This document shows, piece after piece, positions 9,219-18,074 of a DNA stretch of 64,000 nt. How positions within the stretch are numbered: position 1 is the stretch's first letter; each line of letters starts with the position of its first letter. Location: contig OY763323.1 in NCBI GenBank assembly GCA_963667375.1, forward strand, positions 372,001-436,000, read 5' to 3'. The position numbers and the translations under genes are program-made. The DNA is from G963556115 sp963667375 (GTDB taxonomy: Bacteria; Planctomycetota; SZUA-567). Under the pieces are notes generated by a model. That model made no database searches. It was not told the origin of the DNA and saw only the letters and a program-made list of their open reading frames with translations.

Positions 9219-10496
9219 ATGCTGGGTTTCACCTACAGAAATAACGAACTATGCTGCGAAGAGACCAGAGTTAAAGACATAATCAATACGGTTGGCACAC
9301 CAGCCTACATTTATTCAAAATCCGCATTCCTAAGCCGCTACAACGCAATTTCCATGGCTTTCAATGAAATAACCGAGACCTTAATCTGCTTCTCAATTAA
9401 AAGCTGCTCTAATATCAATATACTCAAGGAACTGGTGAAGGCAGGCAGTGGTTTTGATGCTGTTTCAGCGGGGGAAATCTACCGGGCGCTCACCGCCGGT
9501 GCAGATCCTAAAAAAATTGTCTTTGCCGGAGTGGCCAAGACCGACAGTGAGATTGAGTATGCCCTGAAGGAGAATATTCTGCTCTTCAACTGTGAGAGTG
9601 AAGAAGAAGTGATTAATATCAACCGCATTGCCGGTGAACTCGGTTTAAAAGCACCGGTATCCATCCGGATCAATCCAGATATTGATGCCCAGACCCATGC
9701 CAAAACCACCACCGGCACCAAGGAGAATAAATTCGGCATTGACTTCGCCCGTGCCATGCAGCTGGTATCACGTATCTCGCACTTTAAAAACTGCGTTATC
9801 AAAGGGGTCGATATGCACCTGGGAAGTCCAGTAAACTCGCTGGAAGCCTACGCCGAAGGGGTTGAGCGGCTTATTGACTTTGCCGGGACCTGTCCGGATA
9901 CCGTTGAGTACATTGATGCCGGCGGCGGTTTCGGACTTATCTACGATCAGGAAGAAGTACCCGGATTCAGAGACTACGCCGAGGCCATAGCAACTCAGGT
10001 ACAAGCTGCCGGGAAAAAACTTATTATCGAACCCGGCAGAAGCATCGCCGGAAATTCCGGGATTCTTGTCGGTAAAGTGCAGTACACCAAGAGTAACGGT
10101 GTGAAACATTTTGCCATGCTTGATACCGGAATGAATGATCTTATCCGCCCGGCCATGTACGATGCCTATCACTTCATCTGGCCGGTATCAACCTCTGAAA
10201 TGCCGGAGAGCGAACTCTTTCCGGAACTTATCGGCGGTGGAATATTCATGCCGCAGGATATAACCGGACCAATCTGCGAATCCTCGGACATTTTCGGCAA
10301 AGAACGCGAACTCCCAGAGCTGCAGCGCGGAGATCTCGTTGCCATCTTCTCTGCAGGCGCATATGGTTTCAGTATGTCCAGTAATTACAATACCCGTCCA
10401 AGAGCAGTAGAAGTTCTCACTGACGATGATAAATTCACTATTATCCGCCGTCGCGAAAGCTGGGATGATCTGCTTGCCGGTGAAATCAACTGCTAG
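9219..10496 (+). CDS. lysA: Diaminopimelate decarboxylase
   Basis: This 425-residue PLP-dependent fold-type III decarboxylase makes L-lysine from meso-diaminopimelate, the last step of lysine synthesis. The Schiff-base lysine is K61 in SIKSCSN (usually YAVKAN). MHLGS corresponds to the HIGS phosphate-contact motif, EPGRSIAGNSG is the conserved EPGR block, and the C-terminal barrel carries CESSDIF and GAYGFSMSSNYN. AGGAGA lies eight bases before the ATG. The variant active-site wording is unusual compared with E. coli LysA but all catalytic positions are present. Confidence 0.93.
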   Translation: MLGFTYRNNELCCEETRVKDIINTVGTPAYIYSKSAFLSRYNAISMAFNEITETLICFSIKSCSNINILKELVKAGSGFDAVSAGEIYRALTAGADPKKIVFAGVAKTDSEIEYALKENILLFNCESEEEVININRIAGELGLKAPVSIRINPDIDAQTHAKTTTGTKENKFGIDFARAMQLVSRISHFKNCVIKGVDMHLGSPVNSLEAYAEGVERLIDFAGTCPDTVEYIDAGGGFGLIYDQEEVPGFRDYAEAIATQVQAAGKKLIIEPGRSIAGNSGILVGKVQYTKSNGVKHFAMLDTGMNDLIRPAMYDAYHFIWPVSTSEMPESELFPELIGGGIFMPQDITGPICESSDIFGKERELPELQRGDLVAIFSAGAYGFSMSSNYNTRPRAVEVLTDDDKFTIIRRRESWDDLLAGEINC

Positions 10497-10530
10497 TTCC
10501 TGCAGACCTCGCTGTCAACACAAGCACCAT

Positions 10531-10568
10531 AAAAAACTCAGCCGGTACGGGATACTTCCGCACCGGCT
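10531..10568 (-). terminator. Terminator for the HtrA protease gene (possibly bidirectional)
   Basis: Inverted repeat AGCCGGT / ACCGGCT (10540-10546, 10562-10568), with an inner CGG/CCG pair. On the minus strand it is followed shortly by TTTTTT (10531-10536). It lies between the convergent lysA and HtrA genes and can also serve lysA weakly. Confidence 0.6.
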
Positions 10569-10649
10569 ATAAAATACATATAACAACTAATATCCGAACC
10601 GTCTGAAGCTGGTATCGGCCATAACCTACCGCTTACAACCGGTTAGCGT

Positions 10650-12014
10650 TTATTTACAGACAATACGCTTGGTACCGTAATACTCCCGGAACCTCCAGGA
10701 AATATCATAACAGGCATCTTTACTGACCTTGCCAAGCTCATTCAGAAGTTCATCGGGAGTAGACACCTCCACCCCGTCAATCTTATAGATCAGACTCCCG
10801 GCAGAGAGGAATCCCTGAGCCGGGCTATCGGCTTTCACTTCACCGACAACCACACCTTTGGTATCCGCTTCATATCCAAGCTGCGCGGCAATCTGCGGGG
10901 TAAGTTCAGCAATCTGCACCACGCCAAGATTCTCCAGCAGCTTGATACTCCTGTTGGCGACTACAATCTCCTCAGGCAGCGACTCTATCCTAATCGACAC
11001 CTTTTGCGGTTTTCCCTTACGGTAGAAATCTATCTCACGCGTCTCATTGGCATTTGTAGTCGCCACCAGCGTGCGCAACTCCTGATCATCATTTATGGTA
11101 CGGGAACCGTACTTGACAATTATATCACCACTGCGCAGTCCGGCTTTCGATGCCGGGGTATTTTTATAAACCTTGGTAATCAGCGCCCCTTTTGCCGTAT
11201 CCAGACCAAAGGCCTCGGCGATATCATTATCCACCGGACGGAGTGCTGCGCCCAGATAACTGGTTGCAACATTCTTATGAGAGATTATACCCTGCATAAT
11301 AGTACGGGCCAGATTTATCGGTATCGAAAAATTCAACCCCTCGCTGTTCTTATTAGTCACCGAATTAATACCGATAATCTCACCACGCAGATTCACCAGC
11401 GGCCCACCGGAATTACCGGGATTTATAGGGGCGTCAATCTGAATAAAATCGGCAATGCTGAGGCTGCCGATACGGGTACGCCCTTTTGCAGATATTATCC
11501 CGGCAGTAACCGTTGACTCCAGTCCGAAAGGATTGCCAATAGCCAGCACCCAGTTACCGACCTTACTGCTGTCGGAGTCCCCCATCTTCGCGATCGACAG
11601 GTTCGGTGCCTGAATACGTATCACCGCAATATCAGATTCCGGATTTGAACCGGTGATCTCAGCCGTAAATTCCCTGCCGTCAAAGAGACGCACGATAACC
11701 GTATCCGCCCCGGCAATAACATGAGCATTGGTCAGAATATAGCCGCGTTCATCGATAATTACTCCAGAACCCTGACTATGACCGACCACGCCACTGCTCT
11801 CCGCCTGAATATTAACCACCGTCGGTCTCAGCTTTTCTGCTACTATACCGAAAGCCTTATTGATTACATTCGCCTGATCGAGAATCAGTTCCTCTTCAGG
11901 GGTAAAAGTAATCTCTGCGGAATAACCCCGAGCATAATACCCTTGCAACAGTACAACAGCAACCAGCAGAATCAGCTTCTTCATACCAATTTTGATTGAG
12001 ACCATAGCTATCAC
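10650..12014 (-). CDS. Periplasmic serine protease, HtrA/DegP family
   Basis: A signal peptide (MKKLILLVAVVLL... to YSA) is followed by a trypsin-like domain with the triad H98 (TNAHV), D128 (SDIAVI) and S202 (GNSGGP), then two PDZ domains (about 250-340 and 355-445). This is the DegP/DegQ layout of envelope quality-control proteases. The frame has several starts. I chose the GTG at 12014 because GGAGG lies five bases upstream; the ATG at 12029 has no nearby ribosome binding site, and the ATG at 11984 would give a shorter, classical signal peptide. It is about 110 bases after hldA, on the same strand. Confidence 0.9.
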   Translation of the reverse strand: MIAMVSIKIGMKKLILLVAVVLLQGYYARGYSAEITFTPEEELILDQANVINKAFGIVAEKLRPTVVNIQAESSGVVGHSQGSGVIIDERGYILTNAHVIAGADTVIVRLFDGREFTAEITGSNPESDIAVIRIQAPNLSIAKMGDSDSSKVGNWVLAIGNPFGLESTVTAGIISAKGRTRIGSLSIADFIQIDAPINPGNSGGPLVNLRGEIIGINSVTNKNSEGLNFSIPINLARTIMQGIISHKNVATSYLGAALRPVDNDIAEAFGLDTAKGALITKVYKNTPASKAGLRSGDIIVKYGSRTINDDQELRTLVATTNANETREIDFYRKGKPQKVSIRIESLPEEIVVANRSIKLLENLGVVQIAELTPQIAAQLGYEADTKGVVVGEVKADSPAQGFLSAGSLIYKIDGVEVSTPDELLNELGKVSKDACYDISWRFREYYGTKRIVCK

Positions 12015-12137
12015 AATATCCTCCAGCATAACCCGGGCAGATTACAATTCCTCCCGCTGCTAGTGCCTTAATAAATATTTTTAACATATAATCAGCAGCA
12101 AAAAGCCGCTATGCAATTATTATGTAACCTTTACCTC

Positions 12138-13154
12138 TCAATCCTTCTTGCAGAGTGAATTTCCAGCGAGCAGCGCCTCTTTAAGGTCTTCCGGCTTTAT
12201 CGATGCACACCCAACATGCCCCACGACTACCCCTGCGGCGGCATTGGCGAGCTTTGCCGCCTCTTTAAGATCTCCACCTGCACCCAGAGCCAGAGCAAAG
12301 GTGGCGACAACAGTATCGCCGGCACCGGTGACATCATAAACCTCGCGCGCGCGGGTAGGGATACTGAACGGATCCTTCCCCTGACGGCATAGACACATGC
12401 CTTCCTCACCGAGAGTTACCAGAATATCACTCTCAAGCTCCTTAGCCAGACGCATACCGAGCTCCTCACCGCTGAGATATTTATGTACACCTAGCATTTC
12501 AGTCGCTTCCTTGCGGTTGGGAGTAATCAGACTCACCCCGCGGTAAAGTTCCTTATTCTGCGGTCTGGGATCGACTATCACCGGTTTACCGGAAGCGCGC
12601 AGATCAGCCATCAGCTCACTGTCAACCATCCCCTTGGCATAATCACTGACCACAACGACATTCGCCCGTTTTAAAAGATGCTCCAGTTCATCACTGCGTA
12701 TTTTCTTTGCTTTCTTTCCCAGCTCCAGCTTCTTACCCTTCTCGCTCTTATACGGGTGTTCCCAGTCGACACGGAGCATCTGCTGCTGTCCTGCGACCAT
12801 TCGCGCCTTACGGACGGTACAGGGCAGCGCCGGAAGAAAAAGCGCCTGAATATCCTGCAGGGCGCACATCTCACCCAGACGCATTCCGTCAGCATCAAGT
12901 TTTTTGCCGGTCTTACCGCCCAGAGCGAAAAGATCCGCATTACCCAGCAGTGAAGTTATATTGGCCGCAACATTCGCCGCCCCTCCGACCCGCTCGAATT
13001 CCTGTTCAACACGCAGAATAGGTACAGGAGCCTCGGGTGATATTCTATCGACAGACCCCAGAATATAATGATCAAGCATCGCATCGCCTATAACCAATAC
13101 ATTCACCCCTATAAGCTTTTCCACAAGCGGAACAAGCTTCGCACAATCCGGCAT
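12138..13154 (-). CDS. hldA: D-glycero-beta-D-manno-heptose-7-phosphate kinase (HldA / RfaE domain I)
   Basis: This is a PfkB-family kinase of 338 residues without the C-terminal adenylyltransferase domain of the bifunctional HldE. The N-terminus has the HldE-like stretch GDAMLDHYILGSVDRISPEAP, and the family's second signature with the catalytic aspartate is DVTGAGDTV (about residue 275). It phosphorylates heptose 7-phosphate at C1 on the way to ADP-L-glycero-D-manno-heptose for the LPS core. The ATG at 13154 has AAAGGAG six bases upstream and is preferred over the TTG just before it. The separate adenylyltransferase is not in this window. Confidence 0.88.
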   Translation of the reverse strand: MPDCAKLVPLVEKLIGVNVLVIGDAMLDHYILGSVDRISPEAPVPILRVEQEFERVGGAANVAANITSLLGNADLFALGGKTGKKLDADGMRLGEMCALQDIQALFLPALPCTVRKARMVAGQQQMLRVDWEHPYKSEKGKKLELGKKAKKIRSDELEHLLKRANVVVVSDYAKGMVDSELMADLRASGKPVIVDPRPQNKELYRGVSLITPNRKEATEMLGVHKYLSGEELGMRLAKELESDILVTLGEEGMCLCRQGKDPFSIPTRAREVYDVTGAGDTVVATFALALGAGGDLKEAAKLANAAAGVVVGHVGCASIKPEDLKEALLAGNSLCKKD

Positions 13155-13508
13155 CAACTACTCCTTTACTGTTAAATTTCATCACAGATACTCATGACCG
13201 GAAAGCTGAACACTATCCCCATGAATACCAGTCGTCAGCACGACCCTCAGCTACAGCCTTTCGCCTCTATCCCACACAACCGCACCGGAACAATACAAAA
13301 ATGCGATTAGCATACATTTTACTTTACCAATAAGATCAGTTAATCATACGAAAGCAAGCAAGTATCAGGATTTTAAGGAAATACCATATAGAATAAATTA
13401 TTATCCTATGCCAATTATAGCATTTTTAAAATTCGAATACAACAGGATATTCTTGCGTCACGGAAAATAGTTACCTACTTCAACTATTGCCGGATAATCC
13501 TCGAAACT
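13155..13508. other. Intergenic region, no gene seen
   Basis: About 350 bases between hldA and cobM, both on the minus strand. Base composition drifts from GC-rich near hldA to AT-rich near cobM. I found no gene, no RNA and no clear terminator for cobM. Confidence 0.45.
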
Positions 13509-14264
13509 CTATTTATACGCCGACCTGTAGCCATGGCTGAAACTTTTCGAATACAACTTGGACTCCGCCCCGAGACCTGCGATAGCCTTTCCGACAACAA
13601 TCAGCGCTGTACGGTTGTAACCGCTGGCAGCCACCTTTTCCGGTAGTTCACCCAGCGTGGAGACTATCTTCGCCTCATCCTCCCAGGAAGCATGGTAGAT
13701 AAAAGCCGCCGGACAGTCGACACCATAATACGGTATAAGCTCGGCGCAGATCTGCTCAGGTTTATGGGCGGAAAGATAGATGCAGAGGGTAGCTCCGGTA
13801 CGGGCAAAGTTCTCCAGTTCCTGCCCCGAAGGCAGAGGCGTTCTCCCGGAGGTACGGGTTAGAACCACCGCCTGCGATATCTCCGGCGCCGTCAGTTCAC
13901 AGCAGAGAGAGGCTGCCGCCGCCTGAAACGCCCCGATACCCGGAACCAGCTCATATTCAATATCAAGCTTGTCCAGTTCCCGCATCTGCTCGGCGATAGC
14001 TCCGTAAAGTGAAGGATCCCCTGTATGCAGCCTGATAACGTCTACCCCTTTCTCAGCCTGCTCCTGTATAACCGCGGTTGTCTGTTCAAGCGACATCTCG
14101 GCCGAATCATAAACCGCACACTCCGGCGGCAGTATCCCGAGTAATGCCGGATTGATCAGACTTCCGGCCCAGATACAGCATTCAGCCTTCTCCAGCAGAC
14201 GCAGAGCCCGCACCGTCAGATAATCGGGATTTCCAGGTCCCGCTCCGGTAAAATAAACCTTCAT
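13509..14264 (-). CDS. cobM: Precorrin-4 / cobalt-precorrin-4 C11-methyltransferase
   Basis: This 251-residue tetrapyrrole methylase has the N-terminal GAGPGNPDYLTVRAL, the WAGSLINP segment, the conserved HTGDPSLYGA loop and the VPGIGAFQAAAA motif that are typical of CobM/CbiF. It transfers a methyl group from S-adenosylmethionine to C11 in corrin-ring synthesis. AAGGAAG lies upstream of the ATG. No other cobalamin gene is in view, so it is either an outlier of a split pathway or works with genes elsewhere. The following gene on the strand is unrelated. Confidence 0.9.
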   Translation of the reverse strand: MKVYFTGAGPGNPDYLTVRALRLLEKAECCIWAGSLINPALLGILPPECAVYDSAEMSLEQTTAVIQEQAEKGVDVIRLHTGDPSLYGAIAEQMRELDKLDIEYELVPGIGAFQAAAASLCCELTAPEISQAVVLTRTSGRTPLPSGQELENFARTGATLCIYLSAHKPEQICAELIPYYGVDCPAAFIYHASWEDEAKIVSTLGELPEKVAASGYNRTALIVVGKAIAGLGAESKLYSKSFSHGYRSAYK

Positions 14265-14328
14265 GCTACTTCCTTTCCATCACCGGCACCGGGCGGCAAC
14301 AGACCACCGGCCCCGAAAATAAACACTT

Positions 14329-14874
14329 TTAAGACTGCAGATACTCCGCCGCCGGCAGAACCCTGGCAAAGACCATACCTAGTGCCGCCATATATGCTCC
14401 ATGAACCTCTGCTGCCGGTATCTGCCTTCCGGCAAACTCAAGTGCCGCAGCCGCGCAGGCATCAGCGATCAGACTTACCTTATAGCCACGTTCAAAAGCC
14501 GAGCGCACGGTCGTATCGATACACATCTGACTCATCGCCCCGCAGACCACCAGCTCATCGACTCCGGCCTGTGACAACTCAGCCTCCAGCGCCGTCTGCT
14601 GAAAAGAACTGGGGTAACTCTTCTGAATCACCGGCTCCCCAGCAAGCGGTGCAACCCGGTCATTTATCTCACAGCCAAAGGTTTCCGGCAGAAAAAAAGT
14701 AGCCCCCTCACGCTGTGATATATGCTGAATATGAAATACCGGCAACCCGGCATCACGAAAACGCGCCAGCAGCGCTGCCGCCTTCTCCACTGCCGCTTCA
14801 GCATCCGGCAATGCCATGGCTCCACCGTCAAAGTAATCATTCTGCATATCAATAATCAGCAAACCTTCACTCAT
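14329..14874 (-). CDS. Isochorismatase-like cysteine hydrolase
   Basis: This 181-residue member of the isochorismatase/nicotinamidase superfamily has the catalytic aspartate in LLIIDMQNDYF (about residues 4-14), a lysine in VIQKSYPSSF, and the nucleophilic cysteine in VCGAMSQMCIDTTVRSAFERG. The reaction could be amide hydrolysis of nicotinamide, N-carbamoyl compounds or similar; the sequence does not decide. I chose the ATG at 14874 because GGAGGG lies six bases upstream; a longer frame starts nine codons earlier without support. The same gene direction and close spacing to cobM and the glycosyltransferase give no functional hint. Confidence 0.82.
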   Translation of the reverse strand: MSEGLLIIDMQNDYFDGGAMALPDAEAAVEKAAALLARFRDAGLPVFHIQHISQREGATFFLPETFGCEINDRVAPLAGEPVIQKSYPSSFQQTALEAELSQAGVDELVVCGAMSQMCIDTTVRSAFERGYKVSLIADACAAAALEFAGRQIPAAEVHGAYMAALGMVFARVLPAAEYLQS

Positions 14875-14961
14875 GACACCCTCCATCTCCGAAGAATACA
14901 CCTGACGTACTGTAAAGAACCAGACACCGCTGTTTCACCGGAATAATTACAGAAACTATTA

Positions 14962-15858
14962 TCAGCGCCCGCATACCATCCGCACCAGCGCTTTAAGATT
15001 AAACTTGTTATCAACCCAGGATTCAAAAAAATACCTCCGAGCCTGCCAGAGATGACGCAGCACCACCGCATTTGCCGCCCGCAGATAACAGACACGTGAA
15101 AGAATTTCTCGAGGCAGCTCACTACGGTAAAGCAGAAGAATATGGGCAAAGACCTGCTCCCGGGCAAAGGCAATCTGCCGCTGTTTATGCGGCGAGGAAA
15201 TACCGCCCTCATGCACCCGGTAACGGGTGAGACACTGCGGAATAAATACAAATTCCGTATCCCGCGCAAAACGCACCCACATGTCCCAGTCATCGGTCAC
15301 CATATTATCCAGTTCCCGAAAACCTCCGGTCTCCAGCAGAACGGCTCTAGGCACAACCGCAGACGAAAGATTTATCCAGTTGGCACATAAAATATCAGGA
15401 AATACCGCACCTTCAACCGGATGATTTCCGGGATTGAAGCGCTCCTGAAAACTCTCGCCGCACTCACAGCCAGCCGCATCAATCAGCAGCGCGTCCGAAT
15501 GCACACAGATACGTTGCTTGGCAGCAGCTTCAAGCTTTACCGCAAATATCTCCAGCTTTCTTCGCTCCCAAAGGTCATCACTGTCGAGAAAAGCTACAAA
15601 CTCCCCGCGCAGCTGCTCCTGGGCCAGACGTCTGGTACGGCAGCTGCCGAGATTCTTCTCATTCCTGAATAAGCGAATTCTCGGGTCACGACCGGCATAC
15701 TCGGCCACGACTGCCGCGGTCTTGTCACTTGAGCAGTCATCCCAGACAACAACCTCATAGTCGGTAAACGTCTGCTCCAGGATGCTCTCAAGAGCTGCGC
15801 CAATATACCTCTCGGCATTATAGGCAGGCATCATTATTGAAAAGAATGGCGTTTCCAA
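14962..15858 (-). CDS. Family 2 glycosyltransferase
   Basis: This 298-residue GT-A fold inverting glycosyltransferase has FSIMMPAYNAERYI at the N-terminus, VVWDDCSSD as the nucleotide-binding block and the metal-binding FLDSDDLW (about residues 91-98). It probably adds a sugar to a surface glycan at the inner membrane; donor and acceptor cannot be read. The start is a TTG with AAAGGGG seven bases upstream; the nearby ATG is out of frame. It is divergent from the methyltransferase gene at 15969. Confidence 0.88.
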   Translation of the reverse strand: METPFFSIMMPAYNAERYIGAALESILEQTFTDYEVVVWDDCSSDKTAAVVAEYAGRDPRIRLFRNEKNLGSCRTRRLAQEQLRGEFVAFLDSDDLWERRKLEIFAVKLEAAAKQRICVHSDALLIDAAGCECGESFQERFNPGNHPVEGAVFPDILCANWINLSSAVVPRAVLLETGGFRELDNMVTDDWDMWVRFARDTEFVFIPQCLTRYRVHEGGISSPHKQRQIAFAREQVFAHILLLYRSELPREILSRVCYLRAANAVVLRHLWQARRYFFESWVDNKFNLKALVRMVCGR

Positions 15859-15896
15859 CGCATAACCCCTTTATTATTATTATCAGCCATTAACGA

Positions 15897-15924
15897 TTGA
15901 CAATACCCCGCAACTCCCAATAAT
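15897..15924 (+). promoter_or_regulatory. Promoter candidate for the methyltransferase gene
   Basis: A perfect TTGACA (15897-15902) with a 16-base spacer and AATAAT (15919-15924) lies about 45 bases before the start at 15969. The -10 is imperfect. Confidence 0.35.
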
Positions 15925-15968
15925 TATATTCTTACACCTTAATAAATCTATAAAAAAGGATAATATAC

Positions 15969-16589
15969 ATGGATATTAATAACAAAGCTCAACAGCAGCT
16001 CCACGACTTCTGGTCGGAACGGACCGAAAAATACGGCAACAGCTTTCAGGTTGTCGGCTGGACCGAAGAATCCCAACTCCGCCGTTTTCAGGCCCTCGGC
16101 CAGCTTGGAGACCTCAACCACAGCAGCCTGCTGGATGTCGGCTGCGGCAGAGGGGATCTTTATAATTTTCTCTCCACAAACAGACTTACTGTCGACTATA
16201 CCGGCTTCGACCTGAGCCCAGAGATGATCGGCTTCTGTCATAACCTCTTCCCGGAAGAGCAGGAACGCTTTCAAGTCTATAATATTCTTGAGAACACCCC
16301 TTCCCGGCGCTACGATTACGCGACCTGCATCGGTGTGCTCAATCAGGTAACCTCACCCGAAAGCCCTGATTTCGCCGAGACCTTTATCCGCCGCCTGTAT
16401 GAGCTCGTTGATAAAGCCGTGGCGGTATCGATAACCTCACTCTACGCCCCGCGCAAGACTGATGACACCTTCTATTTTGACCCGGCAGAGATGCTCCGGC
16501 GCATCACCGGCATCAGCACCTGCTTCAAAATTGATCATTCCTATCTGAAAAACGATTTCACCATCTTTCTCTACAAAGATAGGGACTGA
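15969..16589 (+). CDS. Class I SAM-dependent methyltransferase
   Basis: This 206-residue protein has the SAM-binding motif I LLDVGCGRGDLYNFL (about residues 54-68), an acidic motif II in YTGFDLSPEMI, and the post-motif segment YDYATCIGVLNQV. It belongs to the Methyltransf_25/11-type fold; the substrate cannot be inferred. AAGGAT lies upstream of the ATG. It is flanked by a divergent glycosyltransferase and a convergent lipoprotein gene, so it is probably monocistronic. Confidence 0.85.
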   Translation: MDINNKAQQQLHDFWSERTEKYGNSFQVVGWTEESQLRRFQALGQLGDLNHSSLLDVGCGRGDLYNFLSTNRLTVDYTGFDLSPEMIGFCHNLFPEEQERFQVYNILENTPSRRYDYATCIGVLNQVTSPESPDFAETFIRRLYELVDKAVAVSITSLYAPRKTDDTFYFDPAEMLRRITGISTCFKIDHSYLKNDFTIFLYKDRD

Positions 16590-16677
16590 CACGATACACC
16601 CGAAAAATTCCGGAATAAATCCCGGAACAAGCAACGAATAATGCTCAAGTCCAAAAAAATTCTGAACTGCATTTACT

Positions 16678-16709
16678 AAAAAAACAGGGACTGCCGTAAC
16701 GGCAGTCCC
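16678..16709 (-). terminator. Strong intrinsic terminator, minus strand
   Basis: A perfect 10-bp stem, GGGACTGCCG / CGGCAGTCCC (16687-16696, 16700-16709), with a TAA loop is followed on the minus strand by TG and seven T (16678-16684). It ends the transcript of the Cache lipoprotein gene and of the structured element at 16723-16806. Confidence 0.85.
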
Positions 16710-16722
16710 CCCGCTATAAAAG

Positions 16723-16806
16723 TACTGTATGGACATAGACTCGATACGTCTCCCCCGAAACGCCACCGTCCCCCTGACAGTGCTGACTGTCCTTATCCAT
16801 ACAGTA
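16723..16806 (-). ncRNA. Candidate structured RNA or 3' UTR element
   Basis: An 84-base element is closed by the perfect 11-bp inverted repeat TACTGTATGGA / TCCATACAGTA (16723-16733 and 16796-16806). On the minus strand it encloses a GACAGT-CAGC-ACTGTC hairpin and a second small CGTTT/AGACG hairpin rich in G runs, and it is followed by a strong terminator. It begins a few bases after the stop of the lipoprotein gene, so it may be its 3' UTR or an independent small RNA. A 28-codon frame also runs through it. I do not recognise a known RNA family. Confidence 0.4.
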
Positions 16807-16810
16807 GGTA

Positions 16811-17410
16811 TTACATTTGATCTCTATAAATTCCCGCCCCGAGAACCATCCCCTCTGGACCATGCAGTACATAACTCTCTTTGAAACGCACCTGTCTGGT
16901 CAGTGGATCCGGCGCTCTGCCTGTCACCCAGCCGCCGCTGCCGGCAGCTTTATCCAGTGCCGCAAAGACCCGGTAATCCTCGATCCGGCCGATCTTTGCC
17001 GGCTCCGCCCAGTCAGCCAGACACTCACCCTGAGCCGAATAGACAAAAACATACATTCTACCGGAAACGAACTGACTGTCAGGATTCATAAAATCCTCCA
17101 GCGCCTTGCGCAACCCGTTACGCCGGAGATAATCCTGAGCTCTTTTGGCAAATATAACAACGTCCATATAACTCGGGCTGTTATAGTTAATATAATGCAT
17201 CCCGTCTTCACGCCTGCCGCCGAGTGTCAACTCCTGCGCCCGCTGCTTCTGACGGCTTTCCTCCTCTGACGATATTGAAGCCGCTGAATAGCCGCTTCCG
17301 GAGACCTGCTCTACCTCTGCGTAAGCCATATCTGCGGAATTATCCGTGTTACACCCTGCAATCACCGCAGCGGTAATGACCACGGCAGCAGCTATCCCCC
17401 AAAAACGCAT
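16811..17410 (-). CDS. Lipoprotein with a single Cache-like sensor domain
   Basis: This 199-residue protein has a lipoprotein signal peptide (hydrophobic residues 4-18, lipobox VIAGC with the cysteine near residue 20), then a low-complexity linker and a Cache-type domain (about 70-199). The domain includes MYVFVYSAQGECLADWAEP, a typical Cache strand-turn, and a GGWVTGR segment as in sensory Cache domains. It has no transmembrane or signalling domain, so it would bind a small ligand at the membrane surface and pass it to, or protect, a partner. The chemoreceptor at 21952-24090 carries its own Cache domain, but no link is shown. Confidence 0.7.
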   Translation of the reverse strand: MRFWGIAAAVVITAAVIAGCNTDNSADMAYAEVEQVSGSGYSAASISSEEESRQKQRAQELTLGGRREDGMHYINYNSPSYMDVVIFAKRAQDYLRRNGLRKALEDFMNPDSQFVSGRMYVFVYSAQGECLADWAEPAKIGRIEDYRVFAALDKAAGSGGWVTGRAPDPLTRQVRFKESYVLHGPEGMVLGAGIYRDQM

Positions 17411-17631
17411 AATTCCCCGATCCTCTTCTCAAAACAGATACAATACTATTATTTTCCGCAAACAAACCTTTTCTTTCACATTTATTTGATTTTTTCTATT
17501 TTTCAGCTCAAATAAGTAATATATCCTTATTTTTACTATACTTTCGCTCTGCTAATTTATAGAATAAAATACAATTATTAATTATTTAATACTGAAATAT
17601 CAGTGAAATTAACGGAAGGAACCTCCAGATC

Positions 17632-17928
17632 ATGAAAATTAGCATTTTCGCCCTGATACTCGCCGGCATTTGCCTGACCGGCTGCAGTGATCAGTCAACC
17701 GCCGCCAAGCCCCAGAAAGCGGATCGGAACGCAGCAAACAATATTGGACCGGCTAAATTTGACGAAGAAGCCGCAGCTCTGGGTTTCCCGGAAAAATTCA
17801 TCTCCAAAGAAGGCTATAGCGCCGACTGGACACAGGCAACCGCCAGCCATGTCAGTGGTATGGAGGTTCAGATTTATGACACCGGAGCAACCGTTGATGT
17901 CTGCGGCGGTATCGGCTGTGACAAATAG
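17632..17928 (+). CDS. Small lipoprotein, unknown function
   Basis: This 98-residue protein has a lipoprotein signal sequence ending in the lipobox LTGC (cysteine near residue 18), followed by a charged linker and a compact C-terminal part with CGGIGC (about 91-96), whose two cysteines could bind metal or form a disulfide. GGAAGGAA lies upstream of the ATG. I do not recognise the family. It is monocistronic, followed by a hairpin at 18009-18036. Confidence 0.65.
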   Translation: MKISIFALILAGICLTGCSDQSTAAKPQKADRNAANNIGPAKFDEEAAALGFPEKFISKEGYSADWTQATASHVSGMEVQIYDTGATVDVCGGIGCDK

Positions 17929-18008
17929 CACTTCGGCTACCCGCGGCAAGAGCTTGTAAACTGAACACCGTTTCATTACCCAATAATGGCAATTGCAGTA
18001 ATATATAA

Positions 18009-18036
18009 GCGGCAGGAGCAAAATTGCTCCTGCCGC
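18009..18036. terminator. Bidirectional hairpin between the small lipoprotein gene and purB
   Basis: A near-perfect palindrome with 13-bp arms GCGGCAGGAGCAA / TTGCTCCTGCCGC lies in the gap between convergent genes. There is no long T run on either side, so it may act as a weak terminator or RNA-end stabiliser for both. Confidence 0.55.
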
Positions 18037-18074
18037 AACAGTTTCAGAAACCAGTACTCCGGTAAAGACTTATA

